Translations under genes and position numbers: made by a program
NCBI GenBank assembly: GCA_039545275.1
Contig: BCHS01000017.1
Coordinates: 1-64,000, forward strand
Direction: 5' to 3'
DNA from: Pseudomicrostroma phylloplanum
Lineage: Eukaryota; Basidiomycota; Exobasidiomycetes; Microstromatales
Length of the DNA: 64,000 bases
In this document: piece after piece, positions 11,120 to 20,953 of the stretch
How positions within the stretch are numbered: position 1 is the first letter of the stretch
Layout: every line of letters starts with the position of its first letter
Notes under the pieces: generated by a model
Seen by the model: only the letters and a program-made list of their open reading frames with translations
The model's database searches: none
Told to the model about the DNA's origin: nothing

Positions 11120-12416
11120 TTGCTAGAATCGAGTAAGGAAAGTGGTATTCATTTGTCACGCGAAATGACGCAGAATGGGCGACTCTTGCGCAATTGATGA
11201 AGAGTGTTGACCACTGAAGATTTAGAAAAGCGCGTCTCGTGCAAGTGTTACAGTACCGTTCCATTTGCAGCAGAGACACTTCTTCCGTTACTCAATCCTA
11301 GCCAGCCGCAGCAAGATCCAGCCGCATGCAGCAAAATTTAGCCATGGCAAATTATTTTGGCAGCTTGCATGTTCAAATATGGCCGCATGACACTGCCTTA
11401 ATTCCTTGCTTTGGCTGTGGCTCGAGGTCAGATGGCCAAAGTGCGGGACAGGCTGCCAGATTCAAGATCAGCCGGCTGATCTTACGCGCATTTGGCTACA
11501 ATTGAGTGACAAAAGGAGTGTTCCAGCGTCGAAGTCAATAACGCTTTCCATCTACTGTACAAGCACCATACTTCCACTTCTCTTGTTACTGAACCCTCAC
11601 CAAATGAAATCCAGACTAGCAGTCTGTCGAGGAGTCTAGCAGCTTGCTTTGCACTTCAGTCTGAAAAGGCAGCACACATTAGCCCACCGTAGGCGGTAGA
11701 GCGGTATGACTGTAGGGTTGATTCGAATATTGATGCAGCCAAATAATTGTCGTTCTGGCTAGAACCTGGTGCAATCGGCTGGGATACTGTACTCCTTTTG
11801 TCAGTCAATTCTAGCCAAAAGAGATCCAAAGTAGCAGTCTGCTCAGAAGTCTGGCAGCCTGCCTCGCACTTTAGCAATCTGAGCCTGAAATCAAGCCACA
11901 ATTTAGCCAAGATCAGGCACTAGAGCAGTGTGATGCGGCCAAAATTGAACCTGCATCCTGCCAAACTATTTTTGTCATGGCTAAAATTTGGGCCACCCGG
12001 CTAAAGTTGGCTGCAGGTGGCTAGAATTGAGTGACGAAAGGAGTATCCTGCGGTTGGCTAAAATCGAGTGACAACAGGAGTAACAATGACGCATGGGCAG
12101 CCAGCTTTGGCCCCAACACAGTCCCGTTTCAAGAGACATTCTGCATGCGCGTTTCAAAGTTGCACTCCTCTCGTCACTCAATTCTAGCCAGCGGCAGGTG
12201 AGATTGGCAGGCTGGCCTGGAGTCTCGCTGTCTGCCTTGCGCTTTGGCATTCTGAGTCTGAAGATAAGCCACGTTTTAGCCAAGTTCAGGCACTAGAAGT
12301 GTCATGCGGTCACGTCTGAACATGCCTGCTGCCGGGATCTTTTTGATCTGGCTACAAATTTGGTGGAGCGGCTAATCTGACGCGTATTTGGCTAGAATTG
12401 AATGGCGAGAGGAGTA
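11120..12416. repeat. R2 repeat cluster: eight further copies of a ~28-bp motif on both strands
   Basis: Copies at 11120-11147 (+), 11277-11303 (-), 11493-11520 (+), 11790-11817 (-), 12018-12045 (+), 12055-12082 (+), 12165-12192 (-) and 12389-12416 (+). The core is GGCTAGAATTGAGTGAC plus a GGAGTA-like end. Copies 11120, 11493 and 12389 are preceded by a shared word of the type CTGACGCGCATTT. A longer unit is visible: after the inverted motif come a CTG-rich ~60 bases, a GCGCTTTGGCATTCTGAG-like word, AAGCCA..TTTAGCCAAG and CAGGCACTAGA. It occurs at about 11818-11945 and again at about 12193-12310, with a reversed, more diverged version at about 11405-11492. Short ORFs in it (11406-11639 +, 11656-11910 -, 11981-12283 -) share WLELSDKRS-like peptides only because the DNA is repeated. 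Confidence 0.82.
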
Positions 12417-13790
12417 TGCCATATTCGATGCGCTTGCCCCTATGGGAGATACTGTAAATACGGCTCAGCACAGAGTTACGTGATGACAGTACTGTGTTAC
12501 CTACAGTACCTGCTCTCTCCTACTGCCGAGCACCGCAAGACAAGCAAACGCGTGATCGACGGCGACGAAGACAGCATCAGCATCAGCGACAGCATCACCA
12601 TCAGCATGAGTGAAAGCATTGGCACGAGCGACAATAACGGCGACAGGAACCGCATGAGCAACAGTCAGAAGGACAGGCGATCTTCAACTTGCGCGCGGCG
12701 CAGCAAGAGCAGCAACCTCCTGCACGTCCTTGCTCCGAGGCTCGTGCGCTGCAAGAGAAGCAGGAGCAAGCTCCATCACAAGGCCGCAGCAGACATACCG
12801 GTCTGCAACAGCAACAGACTTCATCGGATTTCCAGCAACGACAATGGGACCCCTCCTCGCCGACCTCGTAGCCAGGAGGGCATATATGATGCGTCAGCAA
12901 GCCCAGCAGCAGGGCTCTTTGGCGAATCTCTCCTCTCAGCAAGACCAAGCCCATCCCTCCGGTCACCGCGAAAAGTTTTGCTTTCGTCGGAACGGCAATG
13001 GTAAGCAGATGCGAGCTTCAAGCGCTTGTGAAAAGGGCGCATCGGTCGCTGACAATCATCCAGACGACAGGTTTTGTGATGAGCTAGAGGCTCCGAGTGA
13101 TGAAGCAGGGCGTTTTAGTAGCAAGGCCGGACGAAAGCATCGCTTGTACAAGGGCAGGACCAAAGAGGTGCTGTGAGGAACTTCAAGCATCGTGATCGCC
13201 GAGACAGCATCTACTATCACTGGATCAGCACTGGGGTTTTCACCCCTGGCTGGGCTGAGCGATTAGTCAACCAGGAGGAGCTACCGCTCATGCACAGTAT
13301 AGTACCAGGATGATGAGGCCTCTGGTTCTGAAGAGTTGCCGAATTAGCGCTGGCCAAGCTGCTCCTATTCTGCCAACCGCTGACGCTACCGCGACTCGAT
13401 CCGCTCCGTTTCATGCATCGTACAATGCGCAGGAGATGTTCGAAGACACGCGCCAGGAGGTATCATAGAGAGCATCGCCTTTTGTACTTTTGTACAACAT
13501 AGAAGAGCAATATGCACAAGTCTCTGCCCCCGTGCAGTCGATCACCATCCAAAGAGATGTCGAGTGGGCCACGACGCCCGCTCCAGTAGCTAATATGGTT
13601 GAAAAGTCTCAAGTGGGGGAACTCGTGCAAGCGCCTTTCGGGCTTGGCTGGGCTGAGCCTGTGGTGCGACCAGCGAAGTTACCTCGGGCGAAGAGTGGGT
13701 CTTGGCGCAGTCTGCCAACCGCGGCTGAGACTACTTCACAAGAAAGGTCGGGGAGACGGTTGGGGAGACCATGAGAATGGATAGTAAGGG
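12417..13790 (+). other. degenerate Gln/Ser-rich coding-like stretch
   Basis: Three plus-strand frames are open in turn (12402-13004, 12730-13176, 13490-13774) and none gives a convincing protein. One frame is rich in Gln and Glu (EQQPPARPCSEARALQEKQE), another reads RQQAQQQGSLANLSSQQDQA, and the last contains GLGWAEPVVRP. The base word GGCTGGGCTGAGC occurs in both about 13239-13260 and 13640-13660. It may be a rotted gene or the rotted coding part of a mobile element. I recognise no integrase, transposase or reverse transcriptase motif. Confidence 0.25.
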
Positions 13791-14597
13791 CCTCTGCATG
13801 ACGTCGAGTTTTGACTTCGCTGCATATGGGTTGTGTTTATAGCTCGACAGAGCGGCTTGTCATCCAACTTTCAAGTGACATGGATCTTGCGGCAGCTCCA
13901 CCTCTCGACGTATTGAGCCTTCAGCCTTGGGCTGTTGTCGTTGTAATCGTGCTGTCGTCGTAATCGTGCTCTTCGATCTCTTGAAATCTGACTGCCGTTT
14001 CACGTTTTCTTGCAGTCATCAGAAGTCTGTACCTGTCGCCATCTCTGGTCTCGCCGCCCCCTGCTCTCGAAGTCACTGTTGTATCAAGCGTCTAGCAATG
14101 GCAATGTCAGGGATCTTCGGATCAATGGGAGGAAAAGCTTGATGCTTGCAAACTTTGTCAGGCATCAACAGCGTAGGCAGAGCGTCGTAAGGCCTGATCA
14201 AAGGCTGACTGGATAGCCTAGCGGATCGGCAGTCGTGTCTATCGAGGCTCTGTTAGTCAGCTTCTTCCAAGACCTTGCAATGATATTCTGCGCGCAGCCC
14301 CACCTTAATGTATCAGACGCCTCTGTGCTGACCGCCGGTTTTGGAGGCTTAGCCTCTTCCCAGCCTGCCCAAGGCGCTCACCGCTGCTTGCCGATTTGGC
14401 CTTGTGACAGGCCGCAGCAGTACTTGTCCTCTGCGGTCGCTCACCGCCCCGGACATCCAGCCTCCGTCCGAGGATACGCAGGCGTTATCTGCACCCCTTT
14501 TCACTTCATTCTGATCATATCGTGATGTATTCTAATGGACGACCGGGAGCGCTCGCGTTCGGATAGCCGCACCACTGTACCTCTCCAAAAAGAGCAT
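13791..14597. other. intergenic stretch downstream of PHO89
   Basis: About 800 bases without a supported gene. This is the 3' flank of the minus-strand phosphate transporter. The open frame at 14235-14525 has no recognisable feature. Confidence 0.45.
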
Positions 14598-16454
14598 TCA
14601 CTGCTGCGGAGCCCCAGCAATGATACCAAAAAGGCAGCCAGCAAACAAAGCTGCCGCCGGTAAAGTCAACATCCACGATGTGCAGATCCAACAAAATGCC
14701 TTCCAGTTGATAGCCCTCCAGTCGCCATTGCATAGTCCGACACCGAGGGTGGCACCGGTGATGGACTGGGTGGTTGAGACGGGAATTCCGAGATAGGAGG
14801 CGAGGACGACGGTGACGGAGGCACCGAATTCCATAGAGAAACCTCGTGAGGGAGAGTGCAGGGTGAGACGATTACCCAAGACTGCCATGAGGCGCCAGCC
14901 CCACAGCGCGAGACCGATGCTGATACCTGCGCCTCCGAAGACGAGAATCCAAATGGGCACGGCTTCGCTTCTGCCGGGCATTTCTTGGCTCGCCCAGATC
15001 TGATAGACGACGGTGAGGGGGCCAATGGAGTTTGCAACGTCGTTGGCGCCGTGGGCGAAAGAGGCTGTACAGGCGGTCAAGACTTGGAGGAAGGAGTAAA
15101 GGTGCTCAACTTCGTTGGGGTAGTGCGTGGCATTGGCATGCATCTTTGCGATGCGAGCTCGGTCTTCTTCGGATCCGGCATTATTCTGTAGTTTGTGGAC
15201 ATCAGTACGAAGACCTGCAGTGAGAGTGAAGATGATCCACGGCAGGGCGTTGTAGCGCAGGATGGTGTAGAGGTTCCAGGGCTCGAGCCAGGAGCCGTGG
15301 AAGGTGCGATACTTTGGCGGGATCGGCATACCATTTGCGTCGGTGGCCAAGTCGCCTTCACGGCCCGAGAGCTTCGCCTCCAAGAGGGCGAGTTTCGACT
15401 TGTGGACGGAGGGGATGTGTGAGGGTGAAGCGAAGCCCAGCTGTTGATCCTCCTTGACATCGTTGGAGATCTTTTCCTCGCTGGACGTGGGCTCCGTGTA
15501 TTGCAAGACTGGAGCATCGCGCTTCTGCCCAGCAGGTGCTTGACCAGCCGGCGTCTCGACATCATTAGCCAGGTGAGATTGCTCAGCACCGCCGTTGTCG
15601 GCATAGTAGTCGACGACGTGTGACTCGACGAGGTGTGCATCAGCAGGGGCCTGACGGCGCCATAGGAGTGGGCCCATGAAGAAGTGGTACCAGCGCAGGG
15701 TGTAATCTTTCTTCACGACTTTGCCGTGGACATAAGGTAGCCAAAAGAGTGCGGCCAAGGCACCGACGACACCGCCAGTGCCCAGAATGGCGCCAACCGT
15801 GGCACCCGGAGACATTTCATCGAGGTTGAGCGAAGGGGCCCCCTTGGCGATGATGACAGTGGTCAAGATGCAGGCAACGACGAAAAAGTAGAAGGGCCCC
15901 AAGAACAGCCCAACCATGACCGGGTTCTTGCGCTTCAAGACTGCATACTTGGTGAACGTAAAGATCAAAGCAGCGAGGCAACCCGAAATGGCTGGCGCAA
16001 TCCCCCAGCTAGCGAGGATTTGTCCAGTGCCATTCCAACCCCACTGTACACCGTTTGAAGCACCACCAGCGGCGACGCCGACACCAATGAGGGAGCCAAT
16101 GACGGTATGGGTGGTGCTGACCGGCATCTGATTGCGGGTGGCAAAGATAAGCCATGAAGCGGAAGCAACACAGACGCAAGTGAATGCCAGTAGAGTCAGA
16201 TCGGCCTGGCCCTGGAAAAGGGAAAGATTGATGATGTTGTTGCGGATAGTCGAGGTGACTCGCGCACCTACGAGGACGGCACCTAGAAACTCGCAGATAG
16301 CTCCAGCGATCATAGCCTGCCTAAAAGTGAGAGAGCGAGACGAGACCGAGGTAGCAAATGAATTCGCCACATCATTGGCACCGATACCAAAAGCATCAGT
16401 AAAGGCCGCGATGATCGCAAATGCGAAGAGGTAGTCGTACTGTGCCCAACCCAT
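14598..16454 (-). CDS. PHO89: PHO89-type Na+/phosphate symporter (PiT family)
   Basis: Plasma-membrane inorganic-phosphate transporter, expected to import Pi with Na+. It is a single exon of 618 aa when started at the ATG at 16454 (MGWAQYDYLFAF), which fits the family N-terminus. An upstream in-frame ATG at 16529 would add 25 residues that look like 5' leader. The two signature repeats of the PiT family are visible: GANDVANSFATSVSSRSLT near residue 25 and AHGANDVANSIGPL near residue 465. They lie in hydrophobic N- and C-terminal halves separated by a polar cytoplasmic loop (about 255-400). The C-terminal half repeats the motif GIPVSTTQSITGATLGVGL, as the N-terminal half does with MPVSTTHTVIGSLIGVG. 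CACGTG sites lie upstream. Length and architecture are normal. Confidence 0.96.
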   Translation of the reverse strand: MGWAQYDYLFAFAIIAAFTDAFGIGANDVANSFATSVSSRSLTFRQAMIAGAICEFLGAVLVGARVTSTIRNNIINLSLFQGQADLTLLAFTCVCVASASWLIFATRNQMPVSTTHTVIGSLIGVGVAAGGASNGVQWGWNGTGQILASWGIAPAISGCLAALIFTFTKYAVLKRKNPVMVGLFLGPFYFFVVACILTTVIIAKGAPSLNLDEMSPGATVGAILGTGGVVGALAALFWLPYVHGKVVKKDYTLRWYHFFMGPLLWRRQAPADAHLVESHVVDYYADNGGAEQSHLANDVETPAGQAPAGQKRDAPVLQYTEPTSSEEKISNDVKEDQQLGFASPSHIPSVHKSKLALLEAKLSGREGDLATDANGMPIPPKYRTFHGSWLEPWNLYTILRYNALPWIIFTLTAGLRTDVHKLQNNAGSEEDRARIAKMHANATHYPNEVEHLYSFLQVLTACTASFAHGANDVANSIGPLTVVYQIWASQEMPGRSEAVPIWILVFGGAGISIGLALWGWRLMAVLGNRLTLHSPSRGFSMEFGASVTVVLASYLGIPVSTTQSITGATLGVGLCNGDWRAINWKAFCWICTSWMLTLPAAALFAGCLFGIIAGAPQQ

Positions 16455-18208
16455 CTTGGCGTGTGCTCGGAATTTTGAGGGAGTCTGGGAGACTGTAGGA
16501 GGTCTACGGATTGTGCAGACGATTTGCAACCTTGTGGTGGTTGCTCCCTCCCTTATACCCTTTTATCGCTGTGCGTGGCCGCGAATGCGTCCACTCGACG
16601 CAAAGCTCATCTCAAATCTTCGCGCTCATGTCTGTCCACGTTCCCTCCTCCAAACAAGGAGCTGACCGCGGAGGTAAAACCGAAGCTATCAATGATACAG
16701 CTGAGATGAGATGCTAGCGCCTTGATTTGATCGAAGTCCGGTCGAAATATTGAAAAAGGGAAGAAGTCTTGGCCTAACATACGGGCGGAAGGACGGCGGT
16801 GCGACCAGCCACGTGGCAATCATGGCGCCGGGCTTGGCGCCCTTGGCTGCACTCTTGGCGCATCTTGGCTGCCGCTTCGTCCCAAATATCCTCGTCGCGT
16901 CCCTCATTGAGCAGATCTGTCCGTGCTCTCGATCTCTTCGGACGCAATAGAGTGCTCCTGACGCTGTAGCTGGGAACGTGGGGGACTATGCATTTGGGAA
17001 AGAAGGAAAGTCTGAAGTTGCCGAAGGTAGCAGGCGCTGGCTACGTCTTGCCTTCGGGTCTTCGATCGTGTGCCTCGGACCGTCGTGCAAACACCACCAG
17101 CTTGGCACTGCGAATAAGAACGTGAGTTTCCGCCAGCATCTGCGCTGTCCAGCGCTGAAGGTACAGACGATTCGGTCGGTGGTGCTCCAGACGCAAACTA
17201 CCCGTGCAATATCTGCGCCCTGCAGACATCTCAGGTACGGATCACGGAGAGACACGTGCCTTGTCCACCGTCTCAATTGTCTTCCATGTCTAGTCATCCG
17301 TGTCAGATTATCAGCACTGGCCTCTGCTTTGCGGTGTTTGGGAGATAGACAAGCGTTGCTCCAAGTCAGCTCGGAGCGGTGAGTATCAGCAGGCCAGGGG
17401 GTTTCGCCAATTGCGTGATGTCTCCGAGAGGGGACAGTGGATCTGACTCTGTTGAGCGGACGTTAGGACGTGCGCGGATATCGAAAGCAGGACTGTGGTG
17501 TGCGACTTGCGTGAGCCTTTTCATCTGCGTGCCCGCACTTTCTGTACAGCATCTAAGGATCCAAGGAGTAATGGACAAAGTCAGTGTGTCGGCTGGCAGT
17601 ATGCTTCACGTTGAGTTGTACTTCGCTATTGAACTTCACGGCGACTGTGGACCATGTTGGATACTATGTTGACGCCCGTGGCTGGCCTTCGGCAGAATCG
17701 CACAGGATAGAAACGTAGGTAGCTGTGGCCGTGGCATCGTCCGCCATGCAGCTCGATCAGAGAGCCAACGGACTTGCTGTTGCGCCGCGTTGTAGTTGGG
17801 ATGCTGTGGGCCACAAGCGCTGATTCGTGATGACTCTGTGGCCCGCCGCCAAAGCTTGACGTGAGTGAGACGACGAGCGTCATAGCTACACTAGCAGATA
17901 CAGGTCTGATGAGAGAGAGGGACTACAGCACTCCGACTGGGCCCGGAGCAAGCGCACAATCGGACGTTGCGGTGAACAGCGGCAGCGCCTTTGAGACGTC
18001 CGCGCTTCTTATGGAGGAATGGCGCAGAGGCCCTGGCAAGCTATGCCGGGCAAACGGGATCAGGCAAAGTCACTTGCGCCGAGGCCAACGAAACTCAGTG
18101 CTAGGGCTGGCAAGATGGGCATGGTACCCAAAAGCGTCGCTTCGTGACAGAAGATGCGGGATATATGACAAGAAATACATGATGGGAGCCCGGCCAGACC
18201 TAATCACA
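16455..18208. other. promoter side of PHO89 and 3' flank of NudE
   Basis: About 1.75 kb without a supported gene. The part next to 16454 is the PHO89 leader/promoter. Open frames at 16978-17382 (+) and 16986-17297 (-) overlap each other and show no domain. The plus frame 17861-18370 runs into the NudE 3' end in antisense. Confidence 0.45.
16810..16815. promoter_or_regulatory. CACGTG E-box upstream of PHO89 (candidate Pho4-type site)
   Basis: A perfect palindromic CACGTG lies 356 bases before the PHO89 start codon, and a second copy is at 17253-17258. In yeasts and in Cryptococcus, bHLH factors of the Pho4 type bind CACGTG upstream of phosphate transporter genes. Whether this site is used here is inference. 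Confidence 0.4.
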
Positions 18209-20560
18209 CTAACCACCAATGCTGGAACGTCGGTGGACCGGAGCGCTGAACGTTCCGGAGTTCCTCCGTGCTCCGCTACCTGCCGCAACTGGGGCAGCGA
18301 TAATTTTCTTCAGCCCAGTATGAGCCACTGGAGGCGGACCAGCCGTAGCGCTGAGGCCGGTGCGGTGTAACCTCTCTTGACGAAATGACGAAACGGACGA
18401 ACGCTCGGATGACGTGGCAAGCGAACCCGACAAGGATGATGCAGGACGGTGTCCGCCGACGAGGTCATCAACCTGACCAGACCTGAGATGCGCCACAGTC
18501 TCGGCAGATCCAACATCGACGGAGCTTCTGCCCGTGGCAGCCGAACGCGCGCCAGTCACAGTCTGACGAGGTGTGAACCGTCCTGCTGCAATTGTCGAGC
18601 GCTGTGAGCCTCGCTCTTCAGATGCGCTACTCTTGGACACATCCGAAGTCCCTTTGGGGGTCCGCACCGAGTCTTTGGCAGGAATCGCTCGCGACGGTGG
18701 ACGGGAGTGATGGAGCTGCGGTTCGGTGTTGAGAAAGTGTAATGGCGAGGCTGAGCGCTTGGAGACAGAGGCACTTGCAGCAGAGGCCGGCCGAAACTCT
18801 CCTTCCCGCCTCCCGGGTTGCAGTGTGTCGGAAGTCCACTCTGAGGTAGCCCTTCTGGCCCGAGCTGAATTGAATGTGGGCGTCATGGAGCGCGGAATGG
18901 TTGCATCCCCAGACACCTGCCCATCAGCAGGAAGAGATGGCATGGACGACTCTCGTGTTCCAGCGGCATGTGACATGCTCAGTCTCGCGCTAGGTCGACC
19001 GATGGACTTCCGAAGGCTCGACGTGGGCAAAGGGATCTGACTAATTCTCTCTGCATCTGGCGAAGAGGTGGATACCTTTCCAGTGGCGGCTGTAGCCGTG
19101 CTGGCACGCAGCGGGGTGCTCATACTACCGCCAACATTGAGACTAGGGCGGGGTATTCTGGACTTCTGATGGAGGGAGGTTCCGATCTTGGTCTGCAGAC
19201 TACCGATCCTGTCATGCAGATCGCGAGCCATCTTGGTTGACGCTCGAACTTGTGCGGGCGGAGCTCCGCGGCCTGGTGGCACAGCGCTGCGAGACGCTGC
19301 CAATTTGGCCTGACGAGTAGCAAGGCTGGGACTGTCAACATCGCGGCTAGGTGCGCGGCGATGGGCGACAGATGCGCGAGGTGCAAGGGAAGTCCGGGGT
19401 TTTGAAGGCGTCGAAGCACCCGTTCTAGCAGACGAGGGCGGCTCAGAGATGGCCGCTGAAGTCCGCGTAGATTCGGGGCGGCGAGAGGCTTTCGAATGAT
19501 TGCCAGTCAGCTCCCCGATGGTCATCTCCTGCGATTTACTGCTGTTAGGTGTGCCTTGCTTCTGGTGTTCTCGCGCTCGCAAGACGTTGAGCTCTTCACT
19601 CATCTCTACAATGATACCAAGACAATGCAGCAGGCCACTATCAGCTTACAGCGGCATACCGTTGGTTACTGCTTCCTTTTCCGGCCGTCACAACTCACCC
19701 CTGATCTCGTCTCTCAGTCTTTGGTTTGTCTCTTCTAGTTGCAGCTTCTCAATGATCTCCTGCTCCATCAACGTGGTTCGCTCCATTTGCTGATTGTATC
19801 GGTTCTCGACATCTTCCAGAGTGGACCGTATCATTCTTTATAGTATCGAATATGAAGGGGCAACATCCTTAGCTTCAGCCGTCTGCGCGTGGGCGGCCCC
19901 TGTGCAGCTAGTCTTACCTTTCGGCGTTCTCCAACCCATCATTGTCGAGCTCCATATCCCTAAGCTTCTTTCTGTAGATGTTTGACGTCTCTCGCAGCTG
20001 AGTGAGCTCCTTGGTCGCATCTGCGATCTCTTTGTTTCTCTGATTCAGAGAGGACTGATATTTACTCTGCGGCGTAGGGTCATTCTTCGGTGTGAGCGGC
20101 CGGCCAGACGCCATTGTCGTGGCACACGCTGTCAGAGCGGACACTCACCTTCCACTCTTCTTTGTCCTGGCTGAGCTTTTCATTGCTTCTGATCGCCTCT
20201 TCCAGCTGCTTGTTCGACTGCGCGAGTTCCTTGTCCATCTCTTCCTCGAGTTCCTTTGAGCTCATCTCAAAGTCTCTCAAGCTCACATGAGCCTCGTCCA
20301 GCAACTCCCTCAATGCTTGAGCTTTGCTCTTCCAAAAGGCAGCCTCTTGTGCATCATTTTCGAAAGATCTAATGTATCGTCGCAAGGAGTTGGGAAAGGT
20401 CAGGATCGACAATCCGCAATTGAGGTACGCGTGCGAGGGGTGATCGAGGTGAATGGTAGCGCGGCACCTCGTCAGCGCTCTACTGGTGTCACGTCGTGCC
20501 TGGGTGCTGCACATTTGATCATCACACTCACGGGACTGCCTCGTCTTCGTCTTCGGACAT
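18209..20560 (-). CDS. nudE: NudE/NDE1-family dynein regulator, five exons
   Basis: Adaptor that links LIS1 (Pac1/NudF) to cytoplasmic dynein, used in nuclear migration and spindle positioning. Exons: 20532-20560, 20149-20368, 19918-20066, 19699-19835, 18209-19605; joined protein 643 aa. All joins keep frame. The first exon is only 29 nt (MSEDEDEAVP). The family N-terminus is plain: FWKSKAQALRELLDEA, SSKELEEEMDKELAQSNKQL, DKEEWK joined to SKYQSSL, RDMELDNDGLENAER, then STLEDVENRYNQQMERTTLM. These form a coiled coil over about residues 10-190. The remainder is Ser/Arg/Pro-rich and probably disordered, longer than in many relatives. The gene is divergent from a CLIP-170-like gene with 393 bp between the start codons. 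Assignment rests on the coiled-coil consensus and I am sure of it. Confidence 0.93.
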
Positions 20561-20953
20561 GGTCGTGTCTCACTGCTGCTGTTCCTCGAGGTCTTGCTGC
20601 CGTAGTTTGTGATGGTGCGGTGGGAACATGACGAGCGGAGTCGGACGGGCAGGATGAATGGTTGCCGAGATGCGCACGGCTCTCGTCTGTGTGCGCCTCC
20701 TGAAATCAACACTGGAGATGCAGGGTGTTGGTTGGACGCGCAGCGCCGGCGCGAAAGATCAATCCCATCACCACCATCACCATTGCCAACGTCCTGCCGC
20801 GGCTTCCTTCGGCTACATATCGCCTCGCTCGCTCACTCTAGCTTGGCTCGCATCCTACCACATCACATCACACCATATCACCCCGCCAAGGCTACGGCAC
20901 ACCGAGTAGTGCAGCCTTCCTTCCTGACGGCGCCGGACCGCTGCACATCCATC
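20561..20953. promoter_or_regulatory. shared divergent promoter of NudE and the CLIP-170-like gene
   Basis: 393 bp between two divergent start codons. It contains a CATCACCACCATCACCATT tract near 20763-20785 and a pyrimidine-rich stretch with CATCACATCACACC-like words before the CLIP start. No clear TATA box was seen. Shared control is inferred from arrangement only. Confidence 0.5.

Noticed and set aside
11656..12283. Minus-strand ORFs sharing MAK-W and WLEL(S/T)D(K/E)RS peptides
   Set aside because: The shared peptides are explained by the repeated DNA itself. Similar peptides occur in plus-strand frames of inverted copies, so no conserved protein is implied.
16978..17382. 134-aa plus-strand ORF upstream of PHO89
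   Set aside because: No recognisable motif, an equally long antisense frame, and no splice or promoter signals.
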